From positions 62,001 to 126,000 of the forward strand of contig JADKJI010000062.1 in NCBI GenBank assembly GCA_016721085.1: a stretch of DNA of 64,000 nucleotides. Direction: 5' to 3'. Below are positions 36,327-48,140 of this stretch, in pieces (position 1 is the stretch's first letter; every line of letters starts with the position of its first letter). The translations under genes were made by a program, and so were the position numbers. The notes under the pieces were generated by a model. That model made no database searches. It was not told the origin of the DNA and saw only the letters and a program-made list of their open reading frames with translations. The DNA is from Chitinophagaceae bacterium. Lineage in GTDB: Bacteria > Bacteroidota > Bacteroidia > Chitinophagales > Chitinophagaceae.

Positions 36327-37643
36327 TCATTCTTTCTTCTTGAGTATTGGCAACCTTTTCCAATACGTCAATTGTCTCCATACCCATTCAAATGGACCGT
36401 ACTGGAAATATCTCAGCCAAACATGACTCCAGATAATCTGTAATGCCCATATTGCCAATACAATTGAATATACCTGATAGCGGGGTAACTGTCCGAAGTA
36501 ACCAAACCCTATTCCATAGAATATTATAGCGGCAAAAATAGATTGAGTGAGGTAATTAGTAAAAGCCATTTGCCCAACTGGCCGCATTAACTTAAAGAAC
36601 CAATCAAACCATGGCAACTTGTATAAGAACATCAGGAAACCAAATACTCCAAGTGAGCGAAGAACTCTTCCAATCTCATAAAAACTTATATCAACATTTT
36701 TCAGGTATTGATAATTATTGAATCCATTTTCTATTGTTGGATGAAATTGCCAATAACTAACTAGTGCACCGACTCCCAACCCGAGCAGAGCCATAATAGC
36801 ATAGAATTTTATGGATTTCTCACCGGCCAAAATCCCCATCTTAAAAAATGCCATTCCCAAAAACATGAATTCCAGTACTTCCCAGATAGAAAAATATGTA
36901 TAATGTATAATAGTATCAAGATAGGAGTTGGTGCGAAACTCATAAATCTCCCCATAAGATCCAGTCATTATCTTGTTAGCTCTTTCCATACGTTTGACTT
37001 TAGCTGCTTTTGAGCTACTTTCTCTCAACTCGTGCAAGGCCTCCAATTGTGCTTTCTGTTTAGCATTTAGTTTAGTGACAGTTGTATCCATTTTTTCAAT
37101 AGCCTCTCCTTTCGAAATCACGCTCTTCTCCAAATACAGATCCCGGTTTTCCCTGGCAAGCATAAGAACCATACAAATACCCGCTGCCCATAAAAGTTTT
37201 TTGGGCTCCCAAAGTCGAAAGGCAAGCATAATAAAACCATAGCAGCCATAATCAAATAATATATCTCCCCTCCACAAGAAAATGTAAATATTAATCAGAC
37301 CGAAAAATATAAGCCATAATTGTCTTCTGAAGAAGTAATCCAGTGGAGACACGCTATCATTATTCTTTTCCTTACCACTCAAAAACAAAAGAATGCCAGC
37401 ACCAAATAATAGGCTAAACAAAGCCCGTTGTGTACTATCTGCAATCCAATCTACGAAATACCATATATAATAGTTAATAGTCCCAAACTCATTCATTATT
37501 GAGGGATCATGCCCTATAACGGAGTAAGCCATTGATGGAATATTCATCAATAATATCCCCAGTATGGCAATGCCTCTTAATGAATCTAATACCAGTATCC
37601 GATTCTTTTGATTAACTGGAGCAGCATGGATTGACATAAACAA
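36327..37643 (-). CDS. DUF418 family membrane protein
   Basis: A 438-residue protein with about ten transmembrane helices. The N-terminus RILVLDSLRGIAILGILLMN and the C-terminal RPVGQMAFTNYLTQSI..GIGFGYFG are the DUF418/YeiB signature. A polar coiled-coil-like insert (about residues 175-230, KLNAKQKAQLEALHELRESS) separates the two halves. Function unknown; related to acyltransferase-3-like membrane proteins. Transcribed with the lipoprotein gene. Confidence 0.9.
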   Translation of the reverse strand: MFMSIHAAPVNQKNRILVLDSLRGIAILGILLMNIPSMAYSVIGHDPSIMNEFGTINYYIWYFVDWIADSTQRALFSLLFGAGILLFLSGKEKNNDSVSPLDYFFRRQLWLIFFGLINIYIFLWRGDILFDYGCYGFIMLAFRLWEPKKLLWAAGICMVLMLARENRDLYLEKSVISKGEAIEKMDTTVTKLNAKQKAQLEALHELRESSSKAAKVKRMERANKIMTGSYGEIYEFRTNSYLDTIIHYTYFSIWEVLEFMFLGMAFFKMGILAGEKSIKFYAIMALLGLGVGALVSYWQFHPTIENGFNNYQYLKNVDISFYEIGRVLRSLGVFGFLMFLYKLPWFDWFFKLMRPVGQMAFTNYLTQSIFAAIIFYGIGFGYFGQLPRYQVYSIVLAIWALQIIWSHVWLRYFQYGPFEWVWRQLTYWKRLPILKKKE

Positions 37644-37856
37644 AATATTAGTTTGGCAAAATGAGTTTCAGGGGGTAGCTGAATTGATGAGAGATTCTCA
37701 GAGAGTTAAGTCACTATACTTTTTTATAGCTCTATCCCAAATTATCCAATAATTACCACATATTATCCATTTGGGAATTCGCAGGCTAGAAAATCACTAT
37801 TTTTCGCTAGATTTTGATGGCATAGCAACTAATCACCCATTTAACTATTTCTCGCT

Positions 37857-38993
37857 GTGAAGTATATAAATATTTCTAAACTCAGATCAGCTATACAGGT
37901 ACTGTTAGTCCTCAATCTTTCTTTCCTTAATAATGAGTCATTCTCTCAAACGCTGAATCATATTTTCAAAAGTGGCGAAGATGGCTACCAATGTTTCCGA
38001 ATCCCTGCAATTATTTCATCTAACAAAAAATCCATACTGGCTTTTGCCGAAGGAAGGAAGAATAACTGTGGTGATGCTGGCAATATTGACCTTGTAATGA
38101 AAAAATCGGATGATGGAGGAAAAACATGGTCGGCATTAACTGTAATTTGGGATGATGGCGAAAACACCTGTGGCAATCCTGCACCAGTACTTGATAGCAA
38201 GACAGGCACTATTTGGTTACTCTCCACCTGGAATCTTGGTACTGATCATGAACCACAGATCATAAATGGTAGCAGTAAGGATACGCGAAGGATTTACGTA
38301 CTTTCTTCTACCGATAACGGTTCCAGTTGGTCTGTGGCAAAAGAAATCACTTCTACAGTAAAAAAGCCTGAATGGACATGGTATGCTACCGGACCTGGAA
38401 ATGGTATACAGATGAGGTCAAAAAAATATAAAGACAGGCTTATTATCCCCTGCGATCATATCGAAGCCATATCAAAAAAATATTATTCGCATACCATTTA
38501 TTCAGATGATCATGGCAAAACCTGGCTATTGGGTGGCAGCACTAATGAAGATATGGTGAATGAATGTACTGTTGCTGAATTGCCTGATGGGAAACTATTA
38601 TTGAATATGAGGAATTACAATTCTCTCCGTATCCGACAAACAGCTACCAGCGAAGATGGAGGAATCAACTGGTCTTCATTAAAGGGAGATACTACTTTGA
38701 TAGAACCTGTTTGTCAAGCAAGCCTGATTTCGTTTACTGTTAAAAGGAAGAAACCCGTATTGGCATTTTCTAATCCTGCCAGCACAACGAATAGGACTAA
38801 TATGATAGTGAGATTGTCGTACGATAATGGCGCGACTTGGCCAAAGCAATATTTGGTGTATAAAGGTCCCGCAGCTTATTCCAATCTGGTAGTTTTGCCC
38901 AATGGTAATCTGGGATGTTTTTTTGAGGCTGGAATAAAAAGTGCTTATGAGGGGATAGTGTTTGAGGAAATACCTTTGTTAGAATTCAAATGA
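37857..38993 (+). CDS. exo-alpha-sialidase (BNR/Asp-box, GH33-like)
   Basis: Removes terminal sialic acids from glycoconjugates; exported. The 378-residue protein begins at GTG 37857 with a signal peptide (to about residue 30). It has the catalytic FRIP motif near residue 48, the conserved FAEGRKNNCGDAGNIDLVM segment, and five Asp boxes (SDDGGKTW, STDNGSSW, SDDHGKTW, SEDGGINW, SYDNGATW). The missing ATG may be a real GTG start. It stands at the edge of the SusC/SusD region, divergent in orientation, and may provide sugars for it, but the pair's true glycan is unknown. Confidence 0.92.
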   Translation: MKYINISKLRSAIQVLLVLNLSFLNNESFSQTLNHIFKSGEDGYQCFRIPAIISSNKKSILAFAEGRKNNCGDAGNIDLVMKKSDDGGKTWSALTVIWDDGENTCGNPAPVLDSKTGTIWLLSTWNLGTDHEPQIINGSSKDTRRIYVLSSTDNGSSWSVAKEITSTVKKPEWTWYATGPGNGIQMRSKKYKDRLIIPCDHIEAISKKYYSHTIYSDDHGKTWLLGGSTNEDMVNECTVAELPDGKLLLNMRNYNSLRIRQTATSEDGGINWSSLKGDTTLIEPVCQASLISFTVKRKKPVLAFSNPASTTNRTNMIVRLSYDNGATWPKQYLVYKGPAAYSNLVVLPNGNLGCFFEAGIKSAYEGIVFEEIPLLEFK

Positions 38994-39019
38994 TTAAAGT
39001 TGGAATTGAATTTGGGAAA

Positions 39020-39790
39020 AGGCTATGTGCCTATGCTCCTATGTGTTAAAAAATCCTCCTCACTTCACAAGCAGCTATATCCTATCCCAGTTAATCATAT
39101 AAATCAAAAAAATCCTAGTTAAAAATACAAAACACATAGGCACATAGGAACATAGAATACAGAAGGAGATTTAGAACTCGTCTATATGCCTATATTCCTA
39201 TGTGTTAAAAAATCCTCCTCACTTCACAAGTAGCTATATCCTATCCCAGTTAATCATATAAATCAAAAAAATCCCAGTTAAAAAAATACATACCACATAG
39301 AGACATAGAACATAGGCAGACATAGTAGAGACCATAACCTAAATTTCGTTCCATTCTTGATATCAAAAGCTTAAGAAAAACATCGAATACTTATTGCCTA
39401 TGTACGACTATGTTCTATGTTTCTATGTGTTGAAAAAAATGAACACATAGGCACATAGGAACATAGAATACAGTAGGAGATTTTGAACCAGACTATGTGC
39501 CTATGTTCCTATGTGTTAAAAGAATACATACCACATAGATACATAGAATATAGGCAGACATAGTTGGGGCCATCATCGAAATTGCATTCCCAACTTGATA
39601 TCAAAATCTTAACTAAAATATTGAATACTAATTTCCAATGTACAACTATGTACTATGTTTCTATGTGTTGAAAAAAATGAACACATAGGCACATAGGAAC
39701 ATAGAATACAGTAGGAGATTTTGAACCAGACTATGTGCCTATGTTCCTATGTGTTAAAAGAATACATACCACATAGAGACATAGAACTAA
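39020..39790. repeat. ACATAGGA-word repeat block with tandem 159-bp and 238-bp units
   Basis: The 810 bases between the sialidase and the beta-helix gene hold no gene. Words such as ACACATAGGCACATAGGAAC and its inverse TTCCTATGTGTT recur throughout and pair into hairpins. A 159-base unit recurs starting near 39052 and 39211 (AATCCTCCTCACTTCACAAG). A 238-base unit begins with AATACATACCACATAG at 39285 and 39523, with the start of a third at 39761, each containing its own inverted pair. Confidence 0.9.
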
Positions 39791-39803
39791 ATATGAAATG
39801 CCC

Positions 39804-42229
39804 TCAATTTACTCTTGGCAACTCCTGATTTATTTTTAGATGTAATGACTGTTGTTTTCTAATGATCACAATTGAATAGACTTTCACTCCTGTATTTTTA
39901 TCAAAGAAGTTTTTAAATTCAGTTGAATTTGGAATAGGCGATCCATTTATATCCTGAATAAGATCATTACTTCTAAATCCCAACTTATACGCGGGTGAGT
40001 TTTCCAAAACATTCGACAATGCTACCCCACCTGAAGAATAGCTTACTCCATAGGCCGACCATTGATCACCTACCGGATCAACCAAAGAAATACCCATCCA
40101 TGTATATTGTAGATGACTCGGCCCTTTTTGATTATTAGCTAAAGAAAGCAATTGGGGTATTTTGGGTTGCTTGGCAATGGCTTTGAGGGATGGCTTTACT
40201 ACACCAAAATCATTCATAGAAAAATTCACAAACCCTGCTTTTAAGGCTGGGGAGTTTGTATTGACTCTGAAATCTCCCTTTGTTGGGTCAATAAAAAACG
40301 GATTGCCATTCAATGAATTTAGGTCGCAAGAGTTCTTAATAAACTTTTTTCTTTCTGAGCTATCTCCTACATAAAAGTTATAGTCGAGTTCTTTCCCCCA
40401 TTTCCCGGTAGCAGGAATGGAGTTGTCCATAATTGCAGGCTGGTAGGCCTTAAAGACTATATTCTTACTGAATACATCGCCACTGTTCAAATACCATACA
40501 TGTGGATGAAGTCCGTTATTGATGATGATATTGTTTGTTGCAATTCTATCAAACCCTTCTCTCATCTTCAAGCCACCATTCAATAACAGGTTATTGTAAA
40601 TACGGTACCAGGATGATCCATCATCAAGGTCTATATCCCATCCATGATCGCAACGCCAGCGATTATGACGAAGTATATTTGGACCGAGCATATCCAGATA
40701 TGGCAGCCCTGGCTCTTTTGCTACTTCCTTATCTGTTTCTCGGGTATCGGGTGTCCAGTAACGATCGCGGCCCCATGAATTAAAACTGCCATGATCACCA
40801 GTTTCAAGCACGGTATTGAAAATATCACAATCCTGAATTATGTGCTCACCAAAAGTGCCTTCGCTGATATTGATTCCAGCTCTTGGCACATCGTAAATAG
40901 AGCAGTGAGTTACAGTAATCTTATGTGAAATGGAAATCTGAATAGGTGCCGTCTGTTTTTCATCACGACCTGTCATTGTTATCAGACAATCTTCCACCTG
41001 GCAATCTTCAGGAAAATTATCACCTATAGGACCAGGTGTTCGATCCATAGTTTGGAAGTTCTGATTGCCATATCTGAATATAGGACTCCTGACTGTTGTT
41101 GGATCACCTACAAAAGAAACACCATTAGCACCAGCATGATGGATATAGCAACCTTTGATTGAAATATGGCGGTTATACTTATTTACAAAAACAGCATTCC
41201 CTCCTACCTGATCGAATTCACAATCAGTAATCCGGCAGTTCTCTGCTCCATTGAAAAATATTGCTCCACCCCGAAAAACAGTCCAGTCAGATCGCAACAA
41301 AGGTTCCTTATTCTCCATGAATGTTCTGGCGGTATGTCGAAATACAAATCCTTTCAGTTCTATATTATTTACTGGATGCTCTTTACTTCCACTAAACTCT
41401 ATCAGTTGCTTCAATCGTACAATTTCAACTTTTGCTTTAGTAATATCTATTCCTTTTGAAGGAATATAATAAAGCATTCCTTCGCCTGCATTGAAAAACC
41501 ATTCACCTTCTGTATCCAGCTCTTCGAAAATATTTTCAACCATACGGAATACAGGATGTTTGGGAGAAGGACGGTTATTCTGCCAGCCACCTTCTTCAAT
41601 TAAACTTCCATCAATATTCTTTCCTTTTATCAACCAGTGCATATCTCCCCAGAGATAAGCATGCATGCCATGAATATACCCTCCCTGTGGATTTTTCCAT
41701 TGAGCAATATGTTTTGAAGAAAGGGCATCAGACATGGAATCCGGTTTTGCTTCATGATTAAGATCCCATGCATCAAAACATTTTTTCCGGAAATGGCATT
41801 TGGGAATCGCGCCATACGTTGTCTAACACCATTGATATAGAGTTGATCAATTACTGTATTAGGAGGAACCGATGCTTTATATATTCCACGCTCATAGAAA
41901 GTCCACTTTAACTTTAATAAGCTTCCGCCGCTTATTACAGCGTCACCTTCTTTTTCCGAAGTATAGACAACTGAAGCTTTGTTGTCCATTTCTGTAAACC
42001 TGATAGTTTCCGGGAGATAATAAGTGCCTTTGGCAAAAATGACTTTTACCTTGCTCCTGGTATCTAATGCTCTGACCAATTGCTGGGCTTTTGCAAAACT
42101 GGCTATAGGCTTTGCTTTAGTACCTGGATTTTTATCGTTACCAAGTGGCGAAACATAAAGCACCTGTGATTTTACCGGGCTCGAGGCAAGAAGGGCAAGA
42201 ATACTAACAAAGATATAGAAGGGTTTCAT
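39804..42229 (-). pseudogene. right-handed beta-helix glycosidase-like protein with C-terminal PDZ, one frameshift
   Basis: Corrected, an 808-residue exported protein. Signal peptide to about 21 (MKPFYIFVSILALLASSPVKS), then LYVSPLGNDKNPGTKAKPIA and INGVRQRMARFPN, a beginning shared by beta-helix glycoside hydrolases such as GH141/GH120 and by pectate-lyase-like proteins. A long parallel beta-helix follows (GAIFFNGAENCRITDCEF, KGCYIHHAGANGVSFVGD, DCDIFNTVLETGDHGSF), and the last 90 residues form a PDZ domain (ENSPAYKLGFRSNDLIQDIN). The frame break is at 41775-41778: one more T in the coding strand gives GKNVFDAWDLNHEAKPDS and joins the two frames. The substrate is unknown; being next to SusD suggests a role in the same utilisation locus. 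Confidence 0.83.
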
Positions 42230-42245
42230 TATTAAACTTTTGGAT

Positions 42246-42495
42246 AAATCGAGATGTCATCTTGTGTAAAATACAACTTCATTTTACAACCATTCTAAAC
42301 TAAAAGAAAAAATAATACCGTTTTTTACAACCGAAACAGGATGTCATCTTGTGTAAAACACAACCATCGTAATTTTTACCGCATAGATGCTGAGGCGTAG
42401 AGAGTACTAAGTTTAAAGTTCTTTCCCTGCATCTCCGTGTTTCCGTGGTAAAATGAAAATAAAATCAATAAAAAAAACTTCTCGTCCTTCCCGGT
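42246..42495. repeat. 250-bp direct repeat, left copy (flanks SusCD)
   Basis: About 250 bases nearly identical to 48141-48389 in the same orientation. It contains GATGTCATCTTGTGTAAAAT twice (an inverted TTGTGT..ACACAA core in each), TTTACAACCATTCTAAACT, AATAATACCGTTTTTTACAA, and ends in a decayed ACCGCATAGATGC / CTCCGTGTTTCCGTGGT GAGACGC-type hairpin. Confidence 0.93.
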
Positions 42496-42500
42496 ATAAC

Positions 42501-42532
42501 AAAAAAAAAGCTGCCCGTCTCCAGGCAGCTTC
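42501..42532 (-). terminator. rho-independent terminator of susD
   Basis: On the minus strand, AAGCTGCC / GGCAGCTT-like stem with TGGAGAC loop followed by nine T residues, about 35 bases after the susD stop. Confidence 0.85.
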
Positions 42533-42565
42533 TTTACTATAAAGACCCAAATAAAACTTATAGCA

Positions 42566-44245
42566 TTAATTACCGGCACCAAATGCTGGTGCTTTCTTAT
42601 CGTACCATACTCTTTCTTTCGAAAGCGATAAGGCATCTTTTACATTTGGTGTAAATCCTTGTTCAGAATAAGCGGCTGTCCAATTAGCTCTGTTCACTTC
42701 GCCCGGATCATCGATCCAGAAACGGCGAGGGATAGGCTCATTGAATACTTCCCTTCCAAAATAGGCTGAACCAGTTTTGGGATACCCTGTCCTGCGGCAG
42801 AACACAAATGCTTCATTCGGTTCACGCACCAGGTTAACGTGCTGCTGAACGTAGATTCTTTCCAGATCATTTGTGCCATTCAATTTAACGAGCGCATTAT
42901 TCTGATAGGCTGAAATTTCAGCAGCACCTGTTCCAGAGAATGCCGTTGTTGAACCTGCAGTTTTGGCAATAGTATTCATAGACTTGATAGAGGCTTCGAT
43001 ACCTTTATTATACCAGGCATTGAAATCGCCAGTAGCATATCCTTTCTTGATGAATTCAGCCATAAGAAAACAAGATTCAGCAGCTCCTGCTAAAAGTTCA
43101 GTATAAGTGCCCGTTGTAGTACCATCCCATCTTGGAGCAAAGAACCTTCTGTTGATAGTAGAGATAAGATTGTACTTATTCAAAGGACTAACTACAAACG
43201 CATTCCTGAAATAGTTCTGTTGCGGAGCATTTAATGTCCAATCAACAGGACCACCCTGGAATTGAATCAGAGGATCGTTGATATCAATAAATGCGGGCAG
43301 TGTAGAAGCATACTTTGTAAGTGTGTCTTTAAAACTTCCAACAAGATCATTTGGATTGAAATAAACACCAGTTCTTGGGTCATTCACTTTCTTCATGAAA
43401 TTGATCAAAGCGGTAGAGCCATACTTTATATCTCGGTAGTTAATAGCACCGCCGGAAGCATCATAATCACGGCTGCTGTAAACAGCATCATCATCGCTTA
43501 ACTGTAGTGGACCAACAGGACTATTAGCCACTTCCTTTGCAATTTCAGCTGTCTTTGCAGCATTTTCGTTTTCAAATCTTGCTGCAATGCGCAGTTTCAA
43601 TGTATTGGCAAGTTTAGCCCATTTAGTCCAATCACTCTTATAAATGATGTCGGATGTGCCATAAGAAACAGTTGAGCTGGTGCTGGCTGCAGTAAGATCT
43701 GTGATAGCCGTATTCAGCTCAGCTAACCATGCTGTGAAAAGTGCTTGCTGGTTATCAAATGCCGGACTAAATACACCATCGTAACGGCCTTTCATTGCTT
43801 CTGTATATGGAATAGAACCATTGAGGTCGGTAACCTTTAACCCTTGCATGATACCAAGGATATATGTAACCGCTTTTGCTTTTGCATAATCGGCCTTATT
43901 ATCCTTTAGATCAATCTGCCTTCTTATTTCAGCCAGGTTAGGGAGTATTTGTCCATAATATGCACCATATCTTGAGTTCACATTAGTAGTGAGCTCATAG
44001 GGGCTCATGGTAAAATGCTGGGTGAAACGGTAGGTCTGCTCGAATCCTTCCCAAACCCATTCTGTACCCTGATAGGTAGCCATTCGTTCTTCGGAGAAAG
44101 AAAGGAGGAATTTTATTTCAGGGGTGGTTACATTGGAAGGATTGGTATTGATATCGGCGAAGTCTTTCTTACAACCCGCCAACAACAATAGGACTCCTAC
44201 AGCTGCTCCCCATTGAATGTTTTTAAAATTTATACTCATTTTCAT
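42566..44245 (-). CDS. SusD/RagB family nutrient-binding outer-membrane lipoprotein
   Basis: A 559-residue SusD-like protein. Lipobox LLAGCKK (Cys near 25) follows the signal; the family start ADINTNPSNVTTPEIKFLLS and TPR-like helical middle (TEAMKGRYDG, AKLANTLKLRIAARFE) are visible, and it ends with EQGFTPNVKDALSLSKERVW, typical of the SusD-like subfamily with peptide or unusual glycan partners. It caps the SusC barrel at the outer surface and binds the ligand. It lies 28 bases after the susC stop and ends at a good terminator, so the two are co-transcribed. The ligand cannot be predicted. Confidence 0.95.
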   Translation of the reverse strand: MKMSINFKNIQWGAAVGVLLLLAGCKKDFADINTNPSNVTTPEIKFLLSFSEERMATYQGTEWVWEGFEQTYRFTQHFTMSPYELTTNVNSRYGAYYGQILPNLAEIRRQIDLKDNKADYAKAKAVTYILGIMQGLKVTDLNGSIPYTEAMKGRYDGVFSPAFDNQQALFTAWLAELNTAITDLTAASTSSTVSYGTSDIIYKSDWTKWAKLANTLKLRIAARFENENAAKTAEIAKEVANSPVGPLQLSDDDAVYSSRDYDASGGAINYRDIKYGSTALINFMKKVNDPRTGVYFNPNDLVGSFKDTLTKYASTLPAFIDINDPLIQFQGGPVDWTLNAPQQNYFRNAFVVSPLNKYNLISTINRRFFAPRWDGTTTGTYTELLAGAAESCFLMAEFIKKGYATGDFNAWYNKGIEASIKSMNTIAKTAGSTTAFSGTGAAEISAYQNNALVKLNGTNDLERIYVQQHVNLVREPNEAFVFCRRTGYPKTGSAYFGREVFNEPIPRRFWIDDPGEVNRANWTAAYSEQGFTPNVKDALSLSKERVWYDKKAPAFGAGN

Positions 44246-44272
44246 AAAAATATTTTTAAGCTGTATCCTTAA

Positions 44273-47200
44273 TTAAAAGTTGGCTCTCAGTGAGAACATG
44301 ATTGATCTTGTCATAGGCAAGAATCCGTTCTCACCAGAAAAGGCTGTATTGTTAGAGTTGTTTGAAGCTGGGTTAAAATTGTAAGGAAGTGAATTATAGA
44401 GATAGAGAAGGTCACGACCCACAATACTTACCCCAAGTCCATGCAATTTCAACTTACTGAATACAGATTCATCGAAATTATATGTAAGAGCTACCTGGCG
44501 AAGAGATACCCAGCTACTTTTCACTACCCAATAATCAGATACACCTGTAGAAGATGATCCATATCTATATGAAAACTGAGGAAGATGGGTTGGCTCTACA
44601 TATCCTTTATCATATGCCTCCTGGAATGTCATTCCACCTACGTCAACTTGTGATCCGTTTGGCTGAGTAATTTTTTGTCCAGCAGGAAATACTCCGGAAA
44701 CGATGATACCATCGTCATACGTCTTACCATCATACTTGCTTGTCCATGTAATACCACCATGATCAGCATCGCGACCAAAAAGTGTATTCGGCATCACACC
44801 AGTGTGTGTAGCAAAACGATAACTTGCTAAAACGAAGTCGCCACCAATCTTGGCATCAATAAGAACATTCAAAGAAAGATTCTTATAGCGGAAAGTGTTA
44901 TCCCAACCAGCACGGAATTTTGCATTGATATCACCTACATCCTGCCAATAGTTACTTCTCTTAGGGAAAGCAGCGCGGGCATCACCTCTCCAAGCCAGAA
45001 TAGGCAAACCGTTCTTAGGATCGCTTATATTATTCCCGCTACCATCTTTTGCCTGATAAGGATCTGAATTGATTAGTGAACGCAGGGTTCCATAAGATTT
45101 ACCAACCACTGCCCATGTACTTACTTCAGCAATATCAGCGCCGAGGTTATATTCTGTACGACCAGGGTAGAGCGATACAATCAGGTTACGGTTCCTGGAG
45201 AAGTTAATGGATGAATTCCATGAGAAATTCTTTGTCTTAATTGGAGTTCCATCCAAAGTAATCTCAATACCCTTATTCTGGATATTACCTGCATTGATCT
45301 TGATGGTGCTTACACCAGATTCAATTGGTGCGGTAATGTCGAGAATCTGGTTTTTGGTATTATCCTGGTAGAAGCTCACATCCAAACCGATACGGTTATT
45401 GAGGAAGCGCATATCAAGACCTAATTCCTTTGATATTTTGCGAACTGGTTTTATACCTGGCTGCAACACAACGCTGGAAGAATAAGTTGAAACCGGAACA
45501 GTACCACCATTAGCATAACTGAAACCATTCAAAGAGAATCCTGGATTCAATGTATAAGGATCAGTATCTCCACCCAATGCAGCAATATTCGCTCTGAACT
45601 TACCGAAGCTTATCCATTCAGGTAATTTAAATGTTTCAGAGAAAATCCATGAGGCACTTACGGCTGGATAGTTATAGAAATTATTTCCTGTTCCATTAGA
45701 ATAGGTAAGAGCTGACGACCAGTCACCACGCATAGTGGCTTGAATGAAAAGCTGGTCCTTATAGCCAATATCAGCACTTGCATATAAAGAGTTAAACTTC
45801 TTTCTATTCTGAATACCTGCACTAACACTAGGCGGGTTTACAGAATTGCCAATAAAGAAATTACCGGGATAGTTCAATCCGCCATTGGTGACACTCTGTG
45901 AAAGAGTAGTCTTGTACGATTGCATTTCACCACCTACATAACCGGAAACGACAAGATCCTTATTGATGTCTTTATTCATCATCACCATCCACTTCATGAA
46001 CTGGCTTTCTTTTGTATTGAAACCTATTCCATACAAACCACCTGCATAGTTCCTTTGTTGTCCCAATTCCTTGGTTTCAGATTTGCGGTAGATATTATTG
46101 ATATTCCCTTCCAACAACAATTTGGCCCAGCTATTCAATTTTACATTAATAGCTACGCGACTTCTAAGCAATTGTTCGTTTTGGGTATAGTTATCATTAT
46201 ATAAGGTATACCAGAATCTTGATTCAGGAGCTTTGTTTGGCTCATCTGAAGCACTTGGATCTGGAGCTCCACCAAAGATGCTGGTGTAGTTTTGTTTCTG
46301 CATCCAGTATTTGGTATCATAGTTTCTTGGAAGTACCCAGGTGAACATATGTCCAAGATCTAATGAACCGAAGGCATCCAATCCACCTAAACGCGGAGGG
46401 TTCTTACCATTCAGGTTTGTATAAGATGTACTGATATCGATATCGATCCTGTCATTGATCTTATGTGTAACGCGAAGATCGAAAGCGTTTTTGTTAAGGT
46501 TATTATTAAGGTAAATACCTTTTGAATCGTTGTGATTATAGAGAAACGGAAAGTAGAACGATCTGTTCCCGCATCCATCGCAACATTCGTATTAGATCCG
46601 AAGCCGTTCTGGAAGGCATCCAGGAAGTTATTAGGCTGGGGAGAATATTTGGTCATAGTGCCATCGTAGTTCTGTACTTCTTGTCCAAGCATACGAGGAC
46701 CCCAGTTTTCCAATTCCCTATATATCTGACGATCGATATAGGGTTTGCCAGTAACTGGATCGATAGGGAAAACCTTTGTTGTCCAGTTTTCATCTGGCTT
46801 GTAGTTTGGCTCCCTGTTATCTGTAAAGAAGGCACCAACAGTACCACCACCAAATTCATTTTGGAAAGTTGGCCCTTTAAATGGTTGGAAAACTGTCAAT
46901 GATTGGTTCACACTAACACCGATTCCTTTTCGTTGAGATCCCTTTTTGGTAGTAATCAATACCACTCCATTAATCGCTCTTGTACCATATAGTGCAGCAG
47001 CAGCAGAACCTTTAAGTATGGATACATTCTCAAAATCATCCATATTAAGGTTCTTGAGGTCATTACCGAAATCTCGGCCATTACCTGAGAACACATCATT
47101 ATCCATTATAACTCCATCAATAACAAAAATGGGTTGGTTGTTTGTACCCAATGTGGAATTACCACGAATCAGGATCTTTGAGTTACCAAACAATCCACCA

Positions 47201-47673
47201 GCGCCCTGATCGATCTGCACACCGGCAACACGACCTTGTAATGCATTGATAGGATTCAATTCATTAGTTTTAGAGAGATCTGCACCTTTTACTGTAGTTA
47301 CAGAATATCCCAATTCTTTTTTCTGTTTTGTGACTCCTAAGGCAGTAACTACAACTTCATTTAATGTATTTCTCGAAACCGTCATAGTTATATCAGAATT
47401 CTTAAATCCTGCAACATTGATTTCTTGTGATACAAATCCTACACCTGTAAGCACCATCACATCAGATTCCTGAGCTGAAATTGAAAAGGCACCCCTGTCA
47501 TCGGTAGTGGTGGTAACATTCTTGCCTTTGAGTTGAATTGTTATTCCTGAAAGAGGTAAACCTGCTCCATCCCGGACAACTCCGGAAATTTTTCTGACTT
47601 GCTGAGCCATCATCATACTGCCGACCAATAAAAAGCCGAGCATTAGGATAATGCGTCTTTTACAATTTTTCAT
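44273..47673 (-). pseudogene. SusC/RagA family TonB-linked outer-membrane protein, one frameshift
   Basis: Corrected, a 1133-residue TonB-dependent importer. Signal peptide to about 24; carboxypeptidase-D-like domain (VRKISGVVRDGAGLPLSG, residues 26-100) ; plug with NEVVVTALGVTKQKKELGYS and QGRVAGVQIDQGAGG, INGVVLITTKKG; then a long barrel ending SIMFSLRANF. The frame breaks at about 46540 where one T is missing: restored, it reads FRFSYNHNDSKGIYLNNNLN. Together with SusD it forms the import complex. No anti-sigma or regulator gene adjoins it. The rest of the gene is intact, so the break is probably an assembly indel. Confidence 0.93.
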
Positions 47674-48140
47674 CTGCGTTAATTTGGTTTTAAAAAATAA
47701 TTGAAGAAACAGTGAATAATAGAGTTGAAATGCTAAAAAATGAATTGGCCATTAATGTTACACTCTTAGATAAACATACTATAGCTGATAATTACCTACT
47801 GTCCCTCTAATTTTAACTTGACTAACTATTGAAGTAACTCATATGGACATACGAATATCTGATGAACTTTTTAGTCCATTTAAACAGGAATGCATAAACA
47901 AAACGGCGATTACCAAAACTGACTCTCTTCAATTATGGTTTCAAGTTTACACTTGAGTTATACCAAAAAAAATAATGGCGATAACTTACGCAAACCATTG
48001 CGTAGCATATGGTTTACAACGTAATCAACATACTTGCATTTCATCTTGATTGGTTGCTTTAACTGAAAATAAATTTTCGTATAAGATATTTTGTATATAG
48101 AGAAGGAGTTGAAAAAGTAATTTGCAATCGTTTGTGTAAA
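47674..48140. other. susC leader region, no gene seen
   Basis: AT-rich spacer between the divergent susC and the FAD oxidoreductase. I see no clear TAnnTTTG or operator. A 65-codon minus-strand frame at 47958-48155 has no support. The right direct repeat begins at 48141. Confidence 0.4.

Noticed and set aside
39020..39790. CRISPR array
   Set aside because: Units are long, contain inverted repeats and have no uniform short repeat with unique spacers; no cas genes nearby.
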